From Actinomycetota bacterium (lineage in GTDB: Bacteria > Actinomycetota > Acidimicrobiia > Acidimicrobiales > Ilumatobacteraceae), in assembly GCA_947454105.1 (NCBI GenBank), contig CANGIP010000003.1:1-64000 (forward strand): a stretch of 64,000 bases of DNA, given 5' to 3'. This document shows, piece after piece, positions 10,387 through 18,213 of this stretch. The position numbers were made by a program, and so were the translations under genes. The notes under the pieces were generated by a model. The model did not search any database. It saw only the letters and a list, made by a program, of their open reading frames with translations, and was not told the DNA's origin. Position 1 is the first letter of the stretch, and every line of letters starts with the position of its first letter.

Positions 10387-11520
10387 TCAAATCTTTTTTG
10401 AATCGGCGGTGTCTGAATCATAGAACGCACCGGTCGTCTGACCATCAGCGACTCGTGAGCCAGTCGATAAATGTGCAAAAGGACCGACGTGGGCGTTGTT
10501 GCCAATTTGCGAATTGACGGCGCTCGTGTTCTCGACGGTGGAATTTGTTCCGACGACACAGTTGTTGAGTCGAGTGTTTGGCCCGATTTGAGAACCTGAT
10601 CCGATGCGTGTCTCACCTTGCAACATGGTCCCGGGGTAGAGCGTGACGTCGCGTTCGATATGAACGTCAACATCGATGAAAGTTTGACGCGGGTCGAACA
10701 TCGTGACTCCGTTTAACAACCAATGGCGATTCGTTCGGGAACGAAGTTCGCGTTCGGCGAGAGCTAATTGCCAACGATCGTTGACTCCTTGCGTTTCGGG
10801 TGCATCAGCAACGACGGCGCCAACTTGATGTCCCATGTCGGCGAGGACCGCCACAACGTCGGTTAAGTAATACTCAGATTGAGCATTGTTCGGTGTCACA
10901 CGACGTAACGCTGGGCCAAGCAGGTCACGACGAAAAGCATAAATTGAGGTGTTGATTTCGTTGATTTTGCGTTCATCGTCTGATGCATCGCGTTGTTCAA
11001 CGATGCGCAATACCCGACCATCTTTTGCTCGAACGACTCGTCCATATCCGGTGGGGTCATCGAGTTTGGCCACGAGAACTGTCGCAGCATGACCACTTGC
11101 TTCATGTTGCGCAACCAAATTGTTGATAGTTTCGCGTCGTAGTAGCGGAGTGTCACCAGGCAAAACCAGAATCGTTGACATGTCGTCATGTTCGGCTGGA
11201 CGTTCATCGACAGGGCTTGTATGAACAATTCGGTCGAGGGCTGTTAAGCCAACACTGACGGCATCGCCGGTGCCGCGCTGAACCACTTGCGAAGCAAACG
11301 AAACATTGGCCCAACTTGGTGAATCGGTAGTGACTCGAGCAGTCACTTGATCGGCGCCATGACCGACGACGATCACCGTTTGCGTCGGTTGAACACCTGC
11401 CAAAGAGTGAATGACATGCATGACCATGGGTCGACCACAAATGAGGTGCAGCGGTTTGGGCCGCTCGGATCGCATGCGAGTGCCTTCTCCGGCCGCGAGA
11501 ACGATGGCGTATAACGACAT
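10387..11520 (-). CDS. glmU: UDP-GlcNAc pyrophosphorylase; GlmU lacking its acetyltransferase domain
   Basis: The N-terminal uridylyltransferase is intact: 'AIVLAAGEGTRMRSERPKPL', 'QRGTGDAV', 'LPGDTPLL', 'GYGRVVRAKDGRVLRIVEQ' and 'INTSIYAF' (about residues 1-245). It should make UDP-GlcNAc from GlcNAc-1-P and UTP for peptidoglycan. A short left-handed beta-helix follows (about 255-355), but the protein stops at residue 377. Full GlmU has about 450-490 residues. The helix ends just where the acetyltransferase site begins: the usual FARLRPG is FAHLSTG here, so the conserved Arg is gone. The later His, Tyr, Asn and Lys of the acetyl-transfer site are absent. Only 26 bp separate its stop from prs, so no broken remnant follows. 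ATG start at 11520. Confidence 0.93.
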   Translation of the reverse strand: MSLYAIVLAAGEGTRMRSERPKPLHLICGRPMVMHVIHSLAGVQPTQTVIVVGHGADQVTARVTTDSPSWANVSFASQVVQRGTGDAVSVGLTALDRIVHTSPVDERPAEHDDMSTILVLPGDTPLLRRETINNLVAQHEASGHAATVLVAKLDDPTGYGRVVRAKDGRVLRIVEQRDASDDERKINEINTSIYAFRRDLLGPALRRVTPNNAQSEYYLTDVVAVLADMGHQVGAVVADAPETQGVNDRWQLALAERELRSRTNRHWLLNGVTMFDPRQTFIDVDVHIERDVTLYPGTMLQGETRIGSGSQIGPNTRLNNCVVGTNSTVENTSAVNSQIGNNAHVGPFAHLSTGSRVADGQTTGAFYDSDTADSKKI

Positions 11521-11587
11521 GACAATGGCATATCACACGAGATCGGGGATTTCCCACTAGATCTCACGCCGTTTCTTCTGACTGCAC

Positions 11588-11661
11588 TGGCTCCGGGGAG
11601 AGGGCTCGAACCCCTATTCGCGGAATCAAAATCCGCCGTCCTACCATTGAACGACCCCGGA
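11588..11661 (-). tRNA. tRNA-Gln(UUG)
   Basis: Minus-strand cloverleaf. The acceptor stem TCCGGGG pairs with CCCCGGA, followed by discriminator G and a genome-encoded CCA. The anticodon stem GCGGA/TCCGC encloses loop TTTTGAT, so the anticodon is TTG (glutamine). The T-arm carries GGTTCGAGCC. It sits directly upstream of glmU. Confidence 0.96.
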
Positions 11662-11798
11662 ACGATCGGAGGCCTTGTGAGCTACCAACCGTCAATAAAG
11701 TTATCTGCATTCGGTCGAATTCAGCCGACTTTGAACTTGCCGTTTGGATAGAGGTCCCGAACTCGCTAGCGTGTGAGGTCTGTCATTGGAGAGGTCCT

Positions 11799-11894
11799 AT
11801 GGGTTCGTTAATTAAAAAGCGACGTAAGCGCATGCGTAAGAAGAAGCACAAGAAGATGCTTCGCCGTACTCGCCATCAGCGTCAACGCAAGTAA
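11799..11894 (+). CDS. Small ribosomal protein bS22 (AURKAIP1/COX24 domain), 31 aa
   Basis: A tiny, extremely basic protein (starting MGSLIKKRRKRMRKKKHKK, then MLRRTRHQRQRK). The pattern KKRRKRMRKKKHKK is the AURKAIP1/COX24 signature of actinobacterial 30S protein bS22, which binds 16S rRNA near the decoding region in mycobacteria. A GGAGAGG Shine-Dalgarno lies about 5 nt before the ATG, and TAGCGT at 11767-11772 is a possible -10 box. It is the only plus-strand gene between ispE and tRNA-Gln. Easy to miss because of its length. Confidence 0.9.
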   Translation: MGSLIKKRRKRMRKKKHKKMLRRTRHQRQRK

Positions 11895-11918
11895 TTCATC
11901 ACTTCTGATTTATTTGAA

Positions 11919-12677
11919 TCACTGCCCGGTTCTGGTTTCAACGACCTGAGCTTCGGGCAGTGCTTCGCGTAATCCCTGACCTACTTCAGATGCCGTATCG
12001 GCGATGAACCAGGTGGCCCCACTTCCCGCAAGTGTCGGTACGTGACCTGTTGCTTCGATGATGCGATCGCGCCACGTCACCAGTTGGGGTTCAACAACGA
12101 GTGCTGCCGGCTCAAGATCGTTAGGTCCGTCGGCGCGCGGATGTCCCAAGGCATCCCACGCTTTGTAGACCAACGGCGTACTGACGTGCAGTGGCGGAAT
12201 AATGAGTGTGATGTTGCGCCGTTCGATCGGCATGGGCTCAATGATTTCACCGATTCCAGAAACGCGGGCCTGACCACCGACGACACAAAACGGAACGTCG
12301 GCTCCGATTGCGGCACTAGCTATGACGTCTGCGGGTGCTGTGCGTTGTGCCCAACGGAAAATTGCTGCGGCGTCGGCCGATCCGCCACCAAGGCCGCCGC
12401 CATGTGGAATGTTCTTGGTAACAACAACATGCGCGGTGCGGTCAACGAATGAGAGGGCGCGAGCCACCAAGTTGTCGGCATCAGCAGTAATGCCAGAAGC
12501 GTAAGGGCCAATGAATTCAAGCCCCGAATTTCCTTCGGTGATGTGCAACTCATCGTGCAGGTCGAGGGTGGTCATCACGGCATCAATGAGGTGATAGCCA
12601 TCGTCGCGAACACCAGTAATGCGCAAACTCAAGGTGAGTTTCGCCGGAGCGAGAATGCGATGTTGCGCAGTAGTCAC
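11919..12677 (-). CDS. ispE: 4-diphosphocytidyl-2-C-methyl-D-erythritol kinase
   Basis: GHMP-family kinase of the MEP (non-mevalonate) isoprenoid pathway, phosphorylating CDP-ME at the 2-hydroxyl. It has 252 residues, slightly shorter than the usual 280-310. Visible are 'APAKLTLSLRITGVRDDGYH', the ATP-binding loop 'PHGGGLGGGSADAAAIFRW' and the C-terminal 'LAGSGATWF'. Start is GTG 12677. It lies 17 bp downstream of rsmA, the classical rsmA-ispE pair. Confidence 0.95.
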   Translation of the reverse strand: MTTAQHRILAPAKLTLSLRITGVRDDGYHLIDAVMTTLDLHDELHITEGNSGLEFIGPYASGITADADNLVARALSFVDRTAHVVVTKNIPHGGGLGGGSADAAAIFRWAQRTAPADVIASAAIGADVPFCVVGGQARVSGIGEIIEPMPIERRNITLIIPPLHVSTPLVYKAWDALGHPRADGPNDLEPAALVVEPQLVTWRDRIIEATGHVPTLAGSGATWFIADTASEVGQGLREALPEAQVVETRTGQ

Positions 12678-12694
12678 AGGTATATGTCTAGTCG

Positions 12695-13531
12695 TTATGA
12701 ATGGTGATTCTTTTGAATCTCAGTGGCAAGTCGTCCCCATTGGTGAACGTCTAGTTCTTCTGGGCGGGATTCTGGAGATACGCCGGCTGCCGCAAAATTC
12801 TCTGGGGTAGCAATAGCCGCCAATGATCGGCGCAACATTTTGCGTCGTTGACCAAAGCCAGTTCGGATCACGCTGAAAAGTTTCTGTGGCTCGATGTGGG
12901 GGCCGACAGCGGGAGTTTCGCGACGAGTGATTTCAATAATGCTTGAAGTGACTTTGGGTCGCGGAATAAAAACGCTTGGCGGAACATCACCCAACACGCG
13001 TGCAGTTGCCCAGTAAGCAACTTTGACGCTGATTGCGCCGTAATCAGATGAACCAACACTTGAAGCCAATCGAAGAGCCACTTCCTTTTGCACCATGACA
13101 ACGAACCGTGAAATTTGCGGAACCGCATCGAGCAAATCGGCAACGAGTGGAGTGGCGACGTTGTAGGGCAAATTCGCAACCACAACGGCTTTACTTCCAG
13201 GCGGAACTAATTCATTCCAATCAAGTTCGAGCGCATCGCCAACCACCACTGAAACATTGGGTAGGTCTTTGACAACATCGCGCAAAACTGGGGCAATGCC
13301 GTGATCGATTTCAATTGCGGTAATTCGCGCTCCAGTTTCGGCGAGCGCAAGTGTTAACGAACCAAGTCCCGCACCGATTTCAACGACATGATCATTCGCG
13401 CTGACATTGGCCATGCGGGCAATTCGTCGAACTGTGTTGGGATCGGAAACAAAGTTTTGTCCGAAGGCTCGACGAGGTGCCAAGCCATGGCTAGCTAATA
13501 ACTCGGTGATATCGCGATGTGAATGGGTCAC
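12695..13531 (-). CDS. rsmA: 16S rRNA (adenine1518/1519-N6)-dimethyltransferase
   Basis: KsgA/Dim1 family enzyme that dimethylates two adjacent adenines in the 3' hairpin of 16S rRNA late in 30S assembly. It has 278 residues. Motifs: 'RRAFGQNFVSDPNTVRRIAR' at the N-terminus, SAM-binding 'VVEIGAGLGSLTLALAE', catalytic 'VANLPYNVATPLV', and the C-terminal 'FGQRRKMLRRSL'. Start GTG at 13531, six bases after the stop of the upstream secreted protein, suggesting cotranscription. Confidence 0.97.
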   Translation of the reverse strand: MTHSHRDITELLASHGLAPRRAFGQNFVSDPNTVRRIARMANVSANDHVVEIGAGLGSLTLALAETGARITAIEIDHGIAPVLRDVVKDLPNVSVVVGDALELDWNELVPPGSKAVVVANLPYNVATPLVADLLDAVPQISRFVVMVQKEVALRLASSVGSSDYGAISVKVAYWATARVLGDVPPSVFIPRPKVTSSIIEITRRETPAVGPHIEPQKLFSVIRTGFGQRRKMLRRSLAAIATPENFAAAGVSPESRPEELDVHQWGRLATEIQKNHHS

Positions 13532-13537
13532 GTGATC

Positions 13538-14038
13538 TCAGAAACTAATTTGCACGGGGATCGGTGCATCAATCAGATCGGCGATCTCTAAAAAGACATC
13601 GGTGTGGATCAAGATGATGTTGTTACCTGGAAGAGCCTGAATCGAAACGTTGTTGCATTCAAGACTGCGACCGTTATTGAGATTGGTGACTGTGATGATT
13701 GCACCTATAAGTGCATGAGGTGTTGCGCACGGACGTAGTCCGAGTAAGTCGCCCTGCCAGCGGATGAATGAAGCCGTGCCTTTGACATTTGACCCAGATG
13801 GCGGCGCGGGAACATTAACAGTGATGATCTCGGGCGCTTGTGAACCATTGTTTTCGGGAAGGAATGCCGGTTCGGCAGGTTCGGAGTCGGCAGGAGCAAC
13901 TGAGACTGCGGTCGCCAAGGTACTTGTGGTATTCGCCGAAGATGATGAGTTGTTGCTCGCGAGCAGCAATGCAGGAACCGCAATCAAGGTGATTGCAGCG
14001 GCAACCACGAGGCGACGGCGTTCGGTGAGAGTCAACAT
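13538..14038 (-). CDS. Secreted or anchored protein, possible double-psi beta-barrel (RlpA-like), at the rpfB position
   Basis: A 166-residue protein with an N-terminal signal or anchor ('RRLVVAAAITLIAVPALLLA', about 8-27), a Ser/Thr/Pro-rich linker, and a C-terminal domain from about residue 85. That domain contains 'GTASFIRWQ', 'CATPHALIGAIITVTNLNNG' and 'ECNNVSIQALPGNNIILIHT'. The pattern, in which a compact beta domain has GTASF-, ITVTNLNNGRS- and final D.F..IADL-like segments, resembles the RlpA/RpfB-type double-psi barrel but is divergent. In other actinobacteria rpfB, which ends in a lytic domain, lies between tatD and rsmA. This gene occupies that slot without a recognisable transglycosylase domain. 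Function unknown; cell-wall association is inference. Confidence 0.6.
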   Translation of the reverse strand: MLTLTERRRLVVAAAITLIAVPALLLASNNSSSSANTTSTLATAVSVAPADSEPAEPAFLPENNGSQAPEIITVNVPAPPSGSNVKGTASFIRWQGDLLGLRPCATPHALIGAIITVTNLNNGRSLECNNVSIQALPGNNIILIHTDVFLEIADLIDAPIPVQISF

Positions 14039-14051
14039 CAGTGAATTCAGG

Positions 14052-14831
14052 TTATGAAGTCAGCAGCGGGAACGCAATGCAGGCATTGTGCGTCGTGACA
14101 CGGGCCATCTCAACAGGGTTGATGTGCTTCAAATCCGCGACATGGGTTCCGACCACAGCAACGTTGGCGGGTTGATTGGTGCGACCGCGGTGAGGTACCG
14201 GTGCCAGATACGGGCTATCAGTTTCAACCAAGATGCGATCGAGAGGGCACAAGGTTGCAGCGTCAGCGACATCTTGAGCGGTCTTAAAGGTGACAATTCC
14301 GGAGAAGCTCAAAAAGGCGCCGATATCTAAACAGCGGCGCGCTTCATCGGGTCCACCGGTAAAGCAGTGAAAGATTGTTTGTTCTGGTGTTCCCTCGGCG
14401 CGCAAAATGTCGAACGTGTCGTCCCATGCATCGCGAGTATGGATAATGAGCGGCAACTGAAATTGATGAGCCAATTGAATTTGCGCAGCGAATGCAACTT
14501 TTTGTTCATCGCGTGCCGAGTGCTCGTAGTAATAATCAAGTCCTGCTTCACCGATAGCCACAACGCGTGGCGACGTAATGAGTTCAATGATTGTGTCAAC
14601 GCCATGAACCGCTTCGTGTGGATGCAGTCCGACGCTGGCCCAGACATCGTCAAACCGACTCGCGCAGTCAATGGCCGCACGTGATGATTCAGCGTCACAT
14701 CCGACAGTAATGAAGCGTGAGACCTTGGCAGCCCGAGCATTTTCGAGAACGCCTACTGTGCCACCGAGATTCTTGTTACCCTCGCCGTTGTAGCGGTCTT
14801 CATCAAGATGGCAGTGAGTGTCGGTCCACAT
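14052..14831 (-). CDS. tatD: TatD family metal-dependent hydrolase (DNase)
   Basis: A 259-residue TIM-barrel hydrolase of the amidohydrolase superfamily; TatD proteins act as 3'-5' exonucleases or DNases. Metal-site motifs are in order: 'DTHCHLDEDRY', 'IGEAGLDYYY', 'IIHTRDA', 'IFHCFTGG' and 'ILVETDSPYLAP'. ATG start at 14831. It is 18 bp downstream of metG and just upstream of the secreted protein and rsmA, the conserved actinobacterial order. Confidence 0.93.
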   Translation of the reverse strand: MWTDTHCHLDEDRYNGEGNKNLGGTVGVLENARAAKVSRFITVGCDAESSRAAIDCASRFDDVWASVGLHPHEAVHGVDTIIELITSPRVVAIGEAGLDYYYEHSARDEQKVAFAAQIQLAHQFQLPLIIHTRDAWDDTFDILRAEGTPEQTIFHCFTGGPDEARRCLDIGAFLSFSGIVTFKTAQDVADAATLCPLDRILVETDSPYLAPVPHRGRTNQPANVAVVGTHVADLKHINPVEMARVTTHNACIAFPLLTS

Positions 14832-14849
14832 AGAAGTGCTTGAAGATTT

Positions 14850-16382
14850 TCAGTCGAGTTTGCGACGAGGGAAGAGTGGTTCGCCTTTTTCAATCGTGGC
14901 ACCGCCGGGATAGCCACCCCATGTCACCGATGTTGGTACGCGTTGATCACTTACTTGCCCAGGCATTCCGATACGTTCCCAAATCGTTTGCATCGTGTCG
15001 GGAATCGCGGGTGATGCAAGGATGCACACGATTCGCAACGCTTCAAGTGCGTCACCCATGACAGCATCAACTTCGGGGCCAGATTCGGCCTTCCACGGTT
15101 CGTTGTTCTCGAGGTGAGCATTAGTTGCACGAATGAGTTGCCATGTTGCTTCAAGTGCTCGGCTTGGTTGAACATCGGCCCAACGAGACATTGTCTCAGA
15201 GACTGCTTCAGCGGCAGCGCTTGCCAATGGACTATCGGGGCGTGGTGCTGGCGCGATTCCGTTGCACTTTTTGCCGACGACTGTTGCGACACGGCTCAAC
15301 AAGTTGCCGAGGTTGTTGGCGAGGTCGGAGTTATAACGACCAATGAGGCCTTCGTAGGTGAAGTCGCCATCGGCACCGTACGGAGTCTCGGCTAGAACGT
15401 AATAACGGAATCCATCGAGACCGATGTCGTCAATGAGATCAAGCGGATTGACAACATTGCCTGTTGTCTTTGACATTTTTTCGCCACCCACAAGTAGCCA
15501 GCCGCCGACAGCCCAACCCTTCGGTGGTTCAATGCCAGCTGACATCAACATCGCCGGCCAGTACACGCAGTGGAAGCGAATGATGTCTTTACCGATGAGG
15601 TGATAATCAACGGGCCAATGTTTGTTGAAGTTGGTGTCGTCAGTTCCGTAGCCGATGGCGGTGATGTAGTTCGCTAAAGCATCAAACCAAACGTACGTGA
15701 TGTGTTTGTCATCCCATGGCAATGGAATACCCCATGAGAAACTCGTCCGGCTGATACTGAAATCGAGAAGACCCTGTTTGATGAAGCCGATGACCTCGTT
15801 CATGCGGTAGTCGGGCACGATGCTGCTTGGATGATCGGCATACCACTGCAATAGGCGATCGCCATAACGCGACAAGCGGAAGAAGTAGTTCTCTTCTTCG
15901 ACATGTTCAACTGGCTTTTTGTGAATCGGGCAATTGCCATCAACTAAGTCGTCTTCGGTGAAGTACGCCTCGCACGGCACGCAGTAAAGGCCGCTGTACT
16001 TGTCGAGTTCGATATCTCCGTTGTCGTAACACGCTTGCAACAGCTTTTGCACCCCGACGCGGTGGCGTAGTTCGGTGGTGCGAATGAAATCGTCATTACT
16101 GATGTTGAGCTTTTTCCAAGCGTCAGCAAATAGGGGAGCGATTGAATCGGCGAAAGCTTGTGGTGCCATGCCGGCAGCATCGGCGGCCTGTTGAATTTTC
16201 AAGCCATGTTCGTCGGTGCCAGTTAAGAAGTGAACTTGGTCGCCAGTCAGGCGATGCCAACGCGCCAGCGCATCGCCAATAATGGTGGTGTAAGCGTGGC
16301 CGAGGTGTGGCTTGGCGTTGACGTAGTAGATCGGCGTCGTGGCATAAAAGCCGTGTGACGAATTTTCAGAGGGTGTGACCAC
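14850..16382 (-). CDS. metG: Methionyl-tRNA synthetase
   Basis: Charges initiator and elongator tRNA-Met. It has 510 residues, the short form without the C-terminal tRNA-binding (Trbp111-like) domain. Motifs: 'YYVNAKPHLGHAYTTIIGDA' (HIGH equivalent HLGH), the zinc-knuckle region 'YCVPCEAYFTEDDLVDGNCP', and 'GEKMSKTTGNVV' (KMSKS loop). The anticodon-binding helical domain occupies the last 150 residues. Start GTG 16382: a TAGCCT -10-like box ends 7 nt before it, so the mRNA is probably leaderless. Divergent from the thioesterase gene with overlapping promoters. Confidence 0.97.
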   Translation of the reverse strand: MVTPSENSSHGFYATTPIYYVNAKPHLGHAYTTIIGDALARWHRLTGDQVHFLTGTDEHGLKIQQAADAAGMAPQAFADSIAPLFADAWKKLNISNDDFIRTTELRHRVGVQKLLQACYDNGDIELDKYSGLYCVPCEAYFTEDDLVDGNCPIHKKPVEHVEEENYFFRLSRYGDRLLQWYADHPSSIVPDYRMNEVIGFIKQGLLDFSISRTSFSWGIPLPWDDKHITYVWFDALANYITAIGYGTDDTNFNKHWPVDYHLIGKDIIRFHCVYWPAMLMSAGIEPPKGWAVGGWLLVGGEKMSKTTGNVVNPLDLIDDIGLDGFRYYVLAETPYGADGDFTYEGLIGRYNSDLANNLGNLLSRVATVVGKKCNGIAPAPRPDSPLASAAAEAVSETMSRWADVQPSRALEATWQLIRATNAHLENNEPWKAESGPEVDAVMGDALEALRIVCILASPAIPDTMQTIWERIGMPGQVSDQRVPTSVTWGGYPGGATIEKGEPLFPRRKLD

Positions 16383-16389
16383 GACCTTG

Positions 16390-16410
16390 AGGCTACGACC
16401 TCACTAGCGT
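16390..16410. promoter_or_regulatory. Overlapping divergent -10 boxes for metG and the thioesterase gene
   Basis: On the minus strand TAGCCT (16390-16395) lies 7 nt before the metG GTG. On the plus strand TAGCGT (16405-16410) lies 7 nt before ATG 16418. Both spacings put the transcription start at or within a base or two of the start codon, i.e. leaderless mRNAs. The plus-strand box also argues against the GTG at 16409, which would lie inside it. Inferred from pattern only. Confidence 0.5.
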
Positions 16411-16417
16411 GACTTTC

Positions 16418-17308
16418 ATGTCAATTGAGAATCTGGGGAATGTTGTTGGGGAAGCGGGCAAGACCGAACCTCGGTTTGAGTTTGATCGAGCAACCCAAAT
16501 TTTTCGCGAACAATCACCAGATGGTTCAGCGGTGTATTCGACCAAAGTGCATCCCGGTTGGGACATTATGGGCAATGCCAACGGCGGATATTTGTTGGCA
16601 TTGGTCGGACACGCGTTGTCTGACGCGACCGGTCGTCCGGACTGCATCACGATTACTGCGCATTATCTAGCTCCGTGTCCGGCTGGCGATGCGCGCATCG
16701 TGGTGACGCCAGTACGTTCTGGTCGACGGTTTGCTACGGCGATGGCGTCATTATTTTTGTTGACAGATACGGGCGAGAAAGAAGTCATTCGGGTGCTGGC
16801 CACATTGGGCGATCTCGCCAATGATCCGGGTGGACCGTCACATATGGATGAACAGACAACATTTCCACCACGAGGTTTGCTGCCGTTTTCAGAATGCATC
16901 GGTATGGCTGAATCGGCACAAACAAGTTTTGCCTACATCCATGGTCGGCTCGGCACGCGAGTAAATCCTGGCGATGTTCACTTCCGTGACGGTGTGAAAT
17001 CTGGAGAAGCTCTGATTCGAGGTTGGTTTGCGTTTAACGATGAACGCCCAATTGACACGCGAGCATTGCTGTTGGCAAGTGATGCGTTCCCGCCATCAGT
17101 TTTCAATATTGATTTGCCAGTCGCGTGGGTGCCCACGGTTGAACTGACAGTGCATACGCGAGCAATTCCGGCACCCGGTCCGGTGGCATGCATCTTTTCA
17201 ACGCGCTTTGTACAAAATGGATTACTCGAAGAAGATGGCGAGATGTGGGATTCGCGAGGTGTCTTGGTGGCACAAAGTCGCCAACTTGCATTAGCTCCGC
17301 GTCAGTAA
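16418..17308 (+). CDS. Acyl-CoA thioesterase-like (TesB/4HBT_3, double hot-dog) protein
   Basis: A 296-residue protein resembling actinobacterial thioesterase-family proteins with two hot-dog domains. The N-terminal half has 'HPGWDIMGNANGGYLLALVG', the position of the hot-dog helix with N-G-G-Y, then 'TITAHYLAPCPAGDARIVV' and 'RSGRRFATAMASLFL'. The C-terminal half ends 'GVLVAQSRQLALAPRQ', typical of TesB-like proteins (...G.L.A...Q...R). Probable role is hydrolysis of medium or branched acyl-CoAs; the substrate is unknown. Its last 18 bases overlap the convergent HAD gene. Confidence 0.72.
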   Translation: MSIENLGNVVGEAGKTEPRFEFDRATQIFREQSPDGSAVYSTKVHPGWDIMGNANGGYLLALVGHALSDATGRPDCITITAHYLAPCPAGDARIVVTPVRSGRRFATAMASLFLLTDTGEKEVIRVLATLGDLANDPGGPSHMDEQTTFPPRGLLPFSECIGMAESAQTSFAYIHGRLGTRVNPGDVHFRDGVKSGEALIRGWFAFNDERPIDTRALLLASDAFPPSVFNIDLPVAWVPTVELTVHTRAIPAPGPVACIFSTRFVQNGLLEEDGEMWDSRGVLVAQSRQLALAPRQ

Positions 17309-18151
17309 AAGTGTTGCGGCTTTGCGGTTGTCCTGACGTCCAACCGCAAGAATGCTGAAGCATATTCCAATTGCCAAACAGATCTTTTTTGGCGAATATC
17401 GAAACCGCGATTGTGAACGAATCCGCATCCCTGAAAAGCGCACAATTGGGTACGAGCGCTCCAGGGCGATGCGCTCAAGTTCGGCATCAGGGTTAACAGC
17501 AACTGAGTATTTGGTTGATTCAAGCATGGGAAGATCGCTTGCCGCGTCGCTATATGAATAACTCTGCGACAAGTCATAGCCAAGGTCGCGAGCGAGTTCC
17601 ATGATCGCCACAACTTTTCCGTTTCCGTAGCAAAACGGACCGATGATTTCTCCGGTGTATCGACCGTTGGTTACTTCGCTTTTTGTTCCAATTCCACCCG
17701 TCATGCCAAGTGCTGTAGCAAGTGGTTCAACAATTTCCGAAGGTGATGCAGAAACGATGTACGTCGGACGACCAGCGCTGTGGTGTGAACGGATGATCTC
17801 GAGAGTCTCGGGCCGAACTTTGGACGCGATCTTTGGGATGACCTCATTAGCAAGGCTTTGCAACGTCTGAGCATCTTGGCCTTTGATCGCTCCCAATATT
17901 CTTTGGCGGACCTTCAGGGTCTTGCCATCAGTTGCTCCCGATGTGCGAAATGTCAACGCTTCCCAAGCATCGCTCAACAACTGTTTTGTGCTGAGGTGTC
18001 CTGATTTCCAAGCAACGCCAGCCAGTGTAAAAACTGAAGATCCAGGAATCATTGTTCGGTCAAGATCAAAAAAGGCCGCGCCTTGAAGTTTCGTACCATG
18101 ATCTGTACCCGATTCAGTTGGGATCTGTTTGGCGACGTGTTGGATGTCCAC
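17291..18151 (-). CDS. HAD-IB family phosphatase (SerB-like) with C-terminal hydrophobic segment
   Basis: A 286-residue haloacid dehalogenase-superfamily hydrolase. Motif I 'AAFFDLDRTMIPGSS' carries the nucleophile DLDRT. Motif II is 'YIVSASPSEIVEPLA', motif III the Lys in 'YGNGKV', motif IV 'YSYSDAASDLPML'. This is the HAD-IB subfamily (related to phosphoserine phosphatase and lysophospholipid phosphatase-like proteins). A hydrophobic stretch near the end ('ICLAIGICFSILAVG') may tether it to the membrane. Start GTG 18151 gives a 23-residue lead before motif I. Substrate unknown. Confidence 0.8.
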   Translation of the reverse strand: MDIQHVAKQIPTESGTDHGTKLQGAAFFDLDRTMIPGSSVFTLAGVAWKSGHLSTKQLLSDAWEALTFRTSGATDGKTLKVRQRILGAIKGQDAQTLQSLANEVIPKIASKVRPETLEIIRSHHSAGRPTYIVSASPSEIVEPLATALGMTGGIGTKSEVTNGRYTGEIIGPFCYGNGKVVAIMELARDLGYDLSQSYSYSDAASDLPMLESTKYSVAVNPDAELERIALERSYPIVRFSGMRIRSQSRFRYSPKKICLAIGICFSILAVGRQDNRKAATLLLTRS

Positions 18152-18213
18152 ACCTTGATTTAGTCATAGGTGGGATGGCGTCAGAGGGAGGAAATCCAAA
18201 TTGTTACTTGTGC

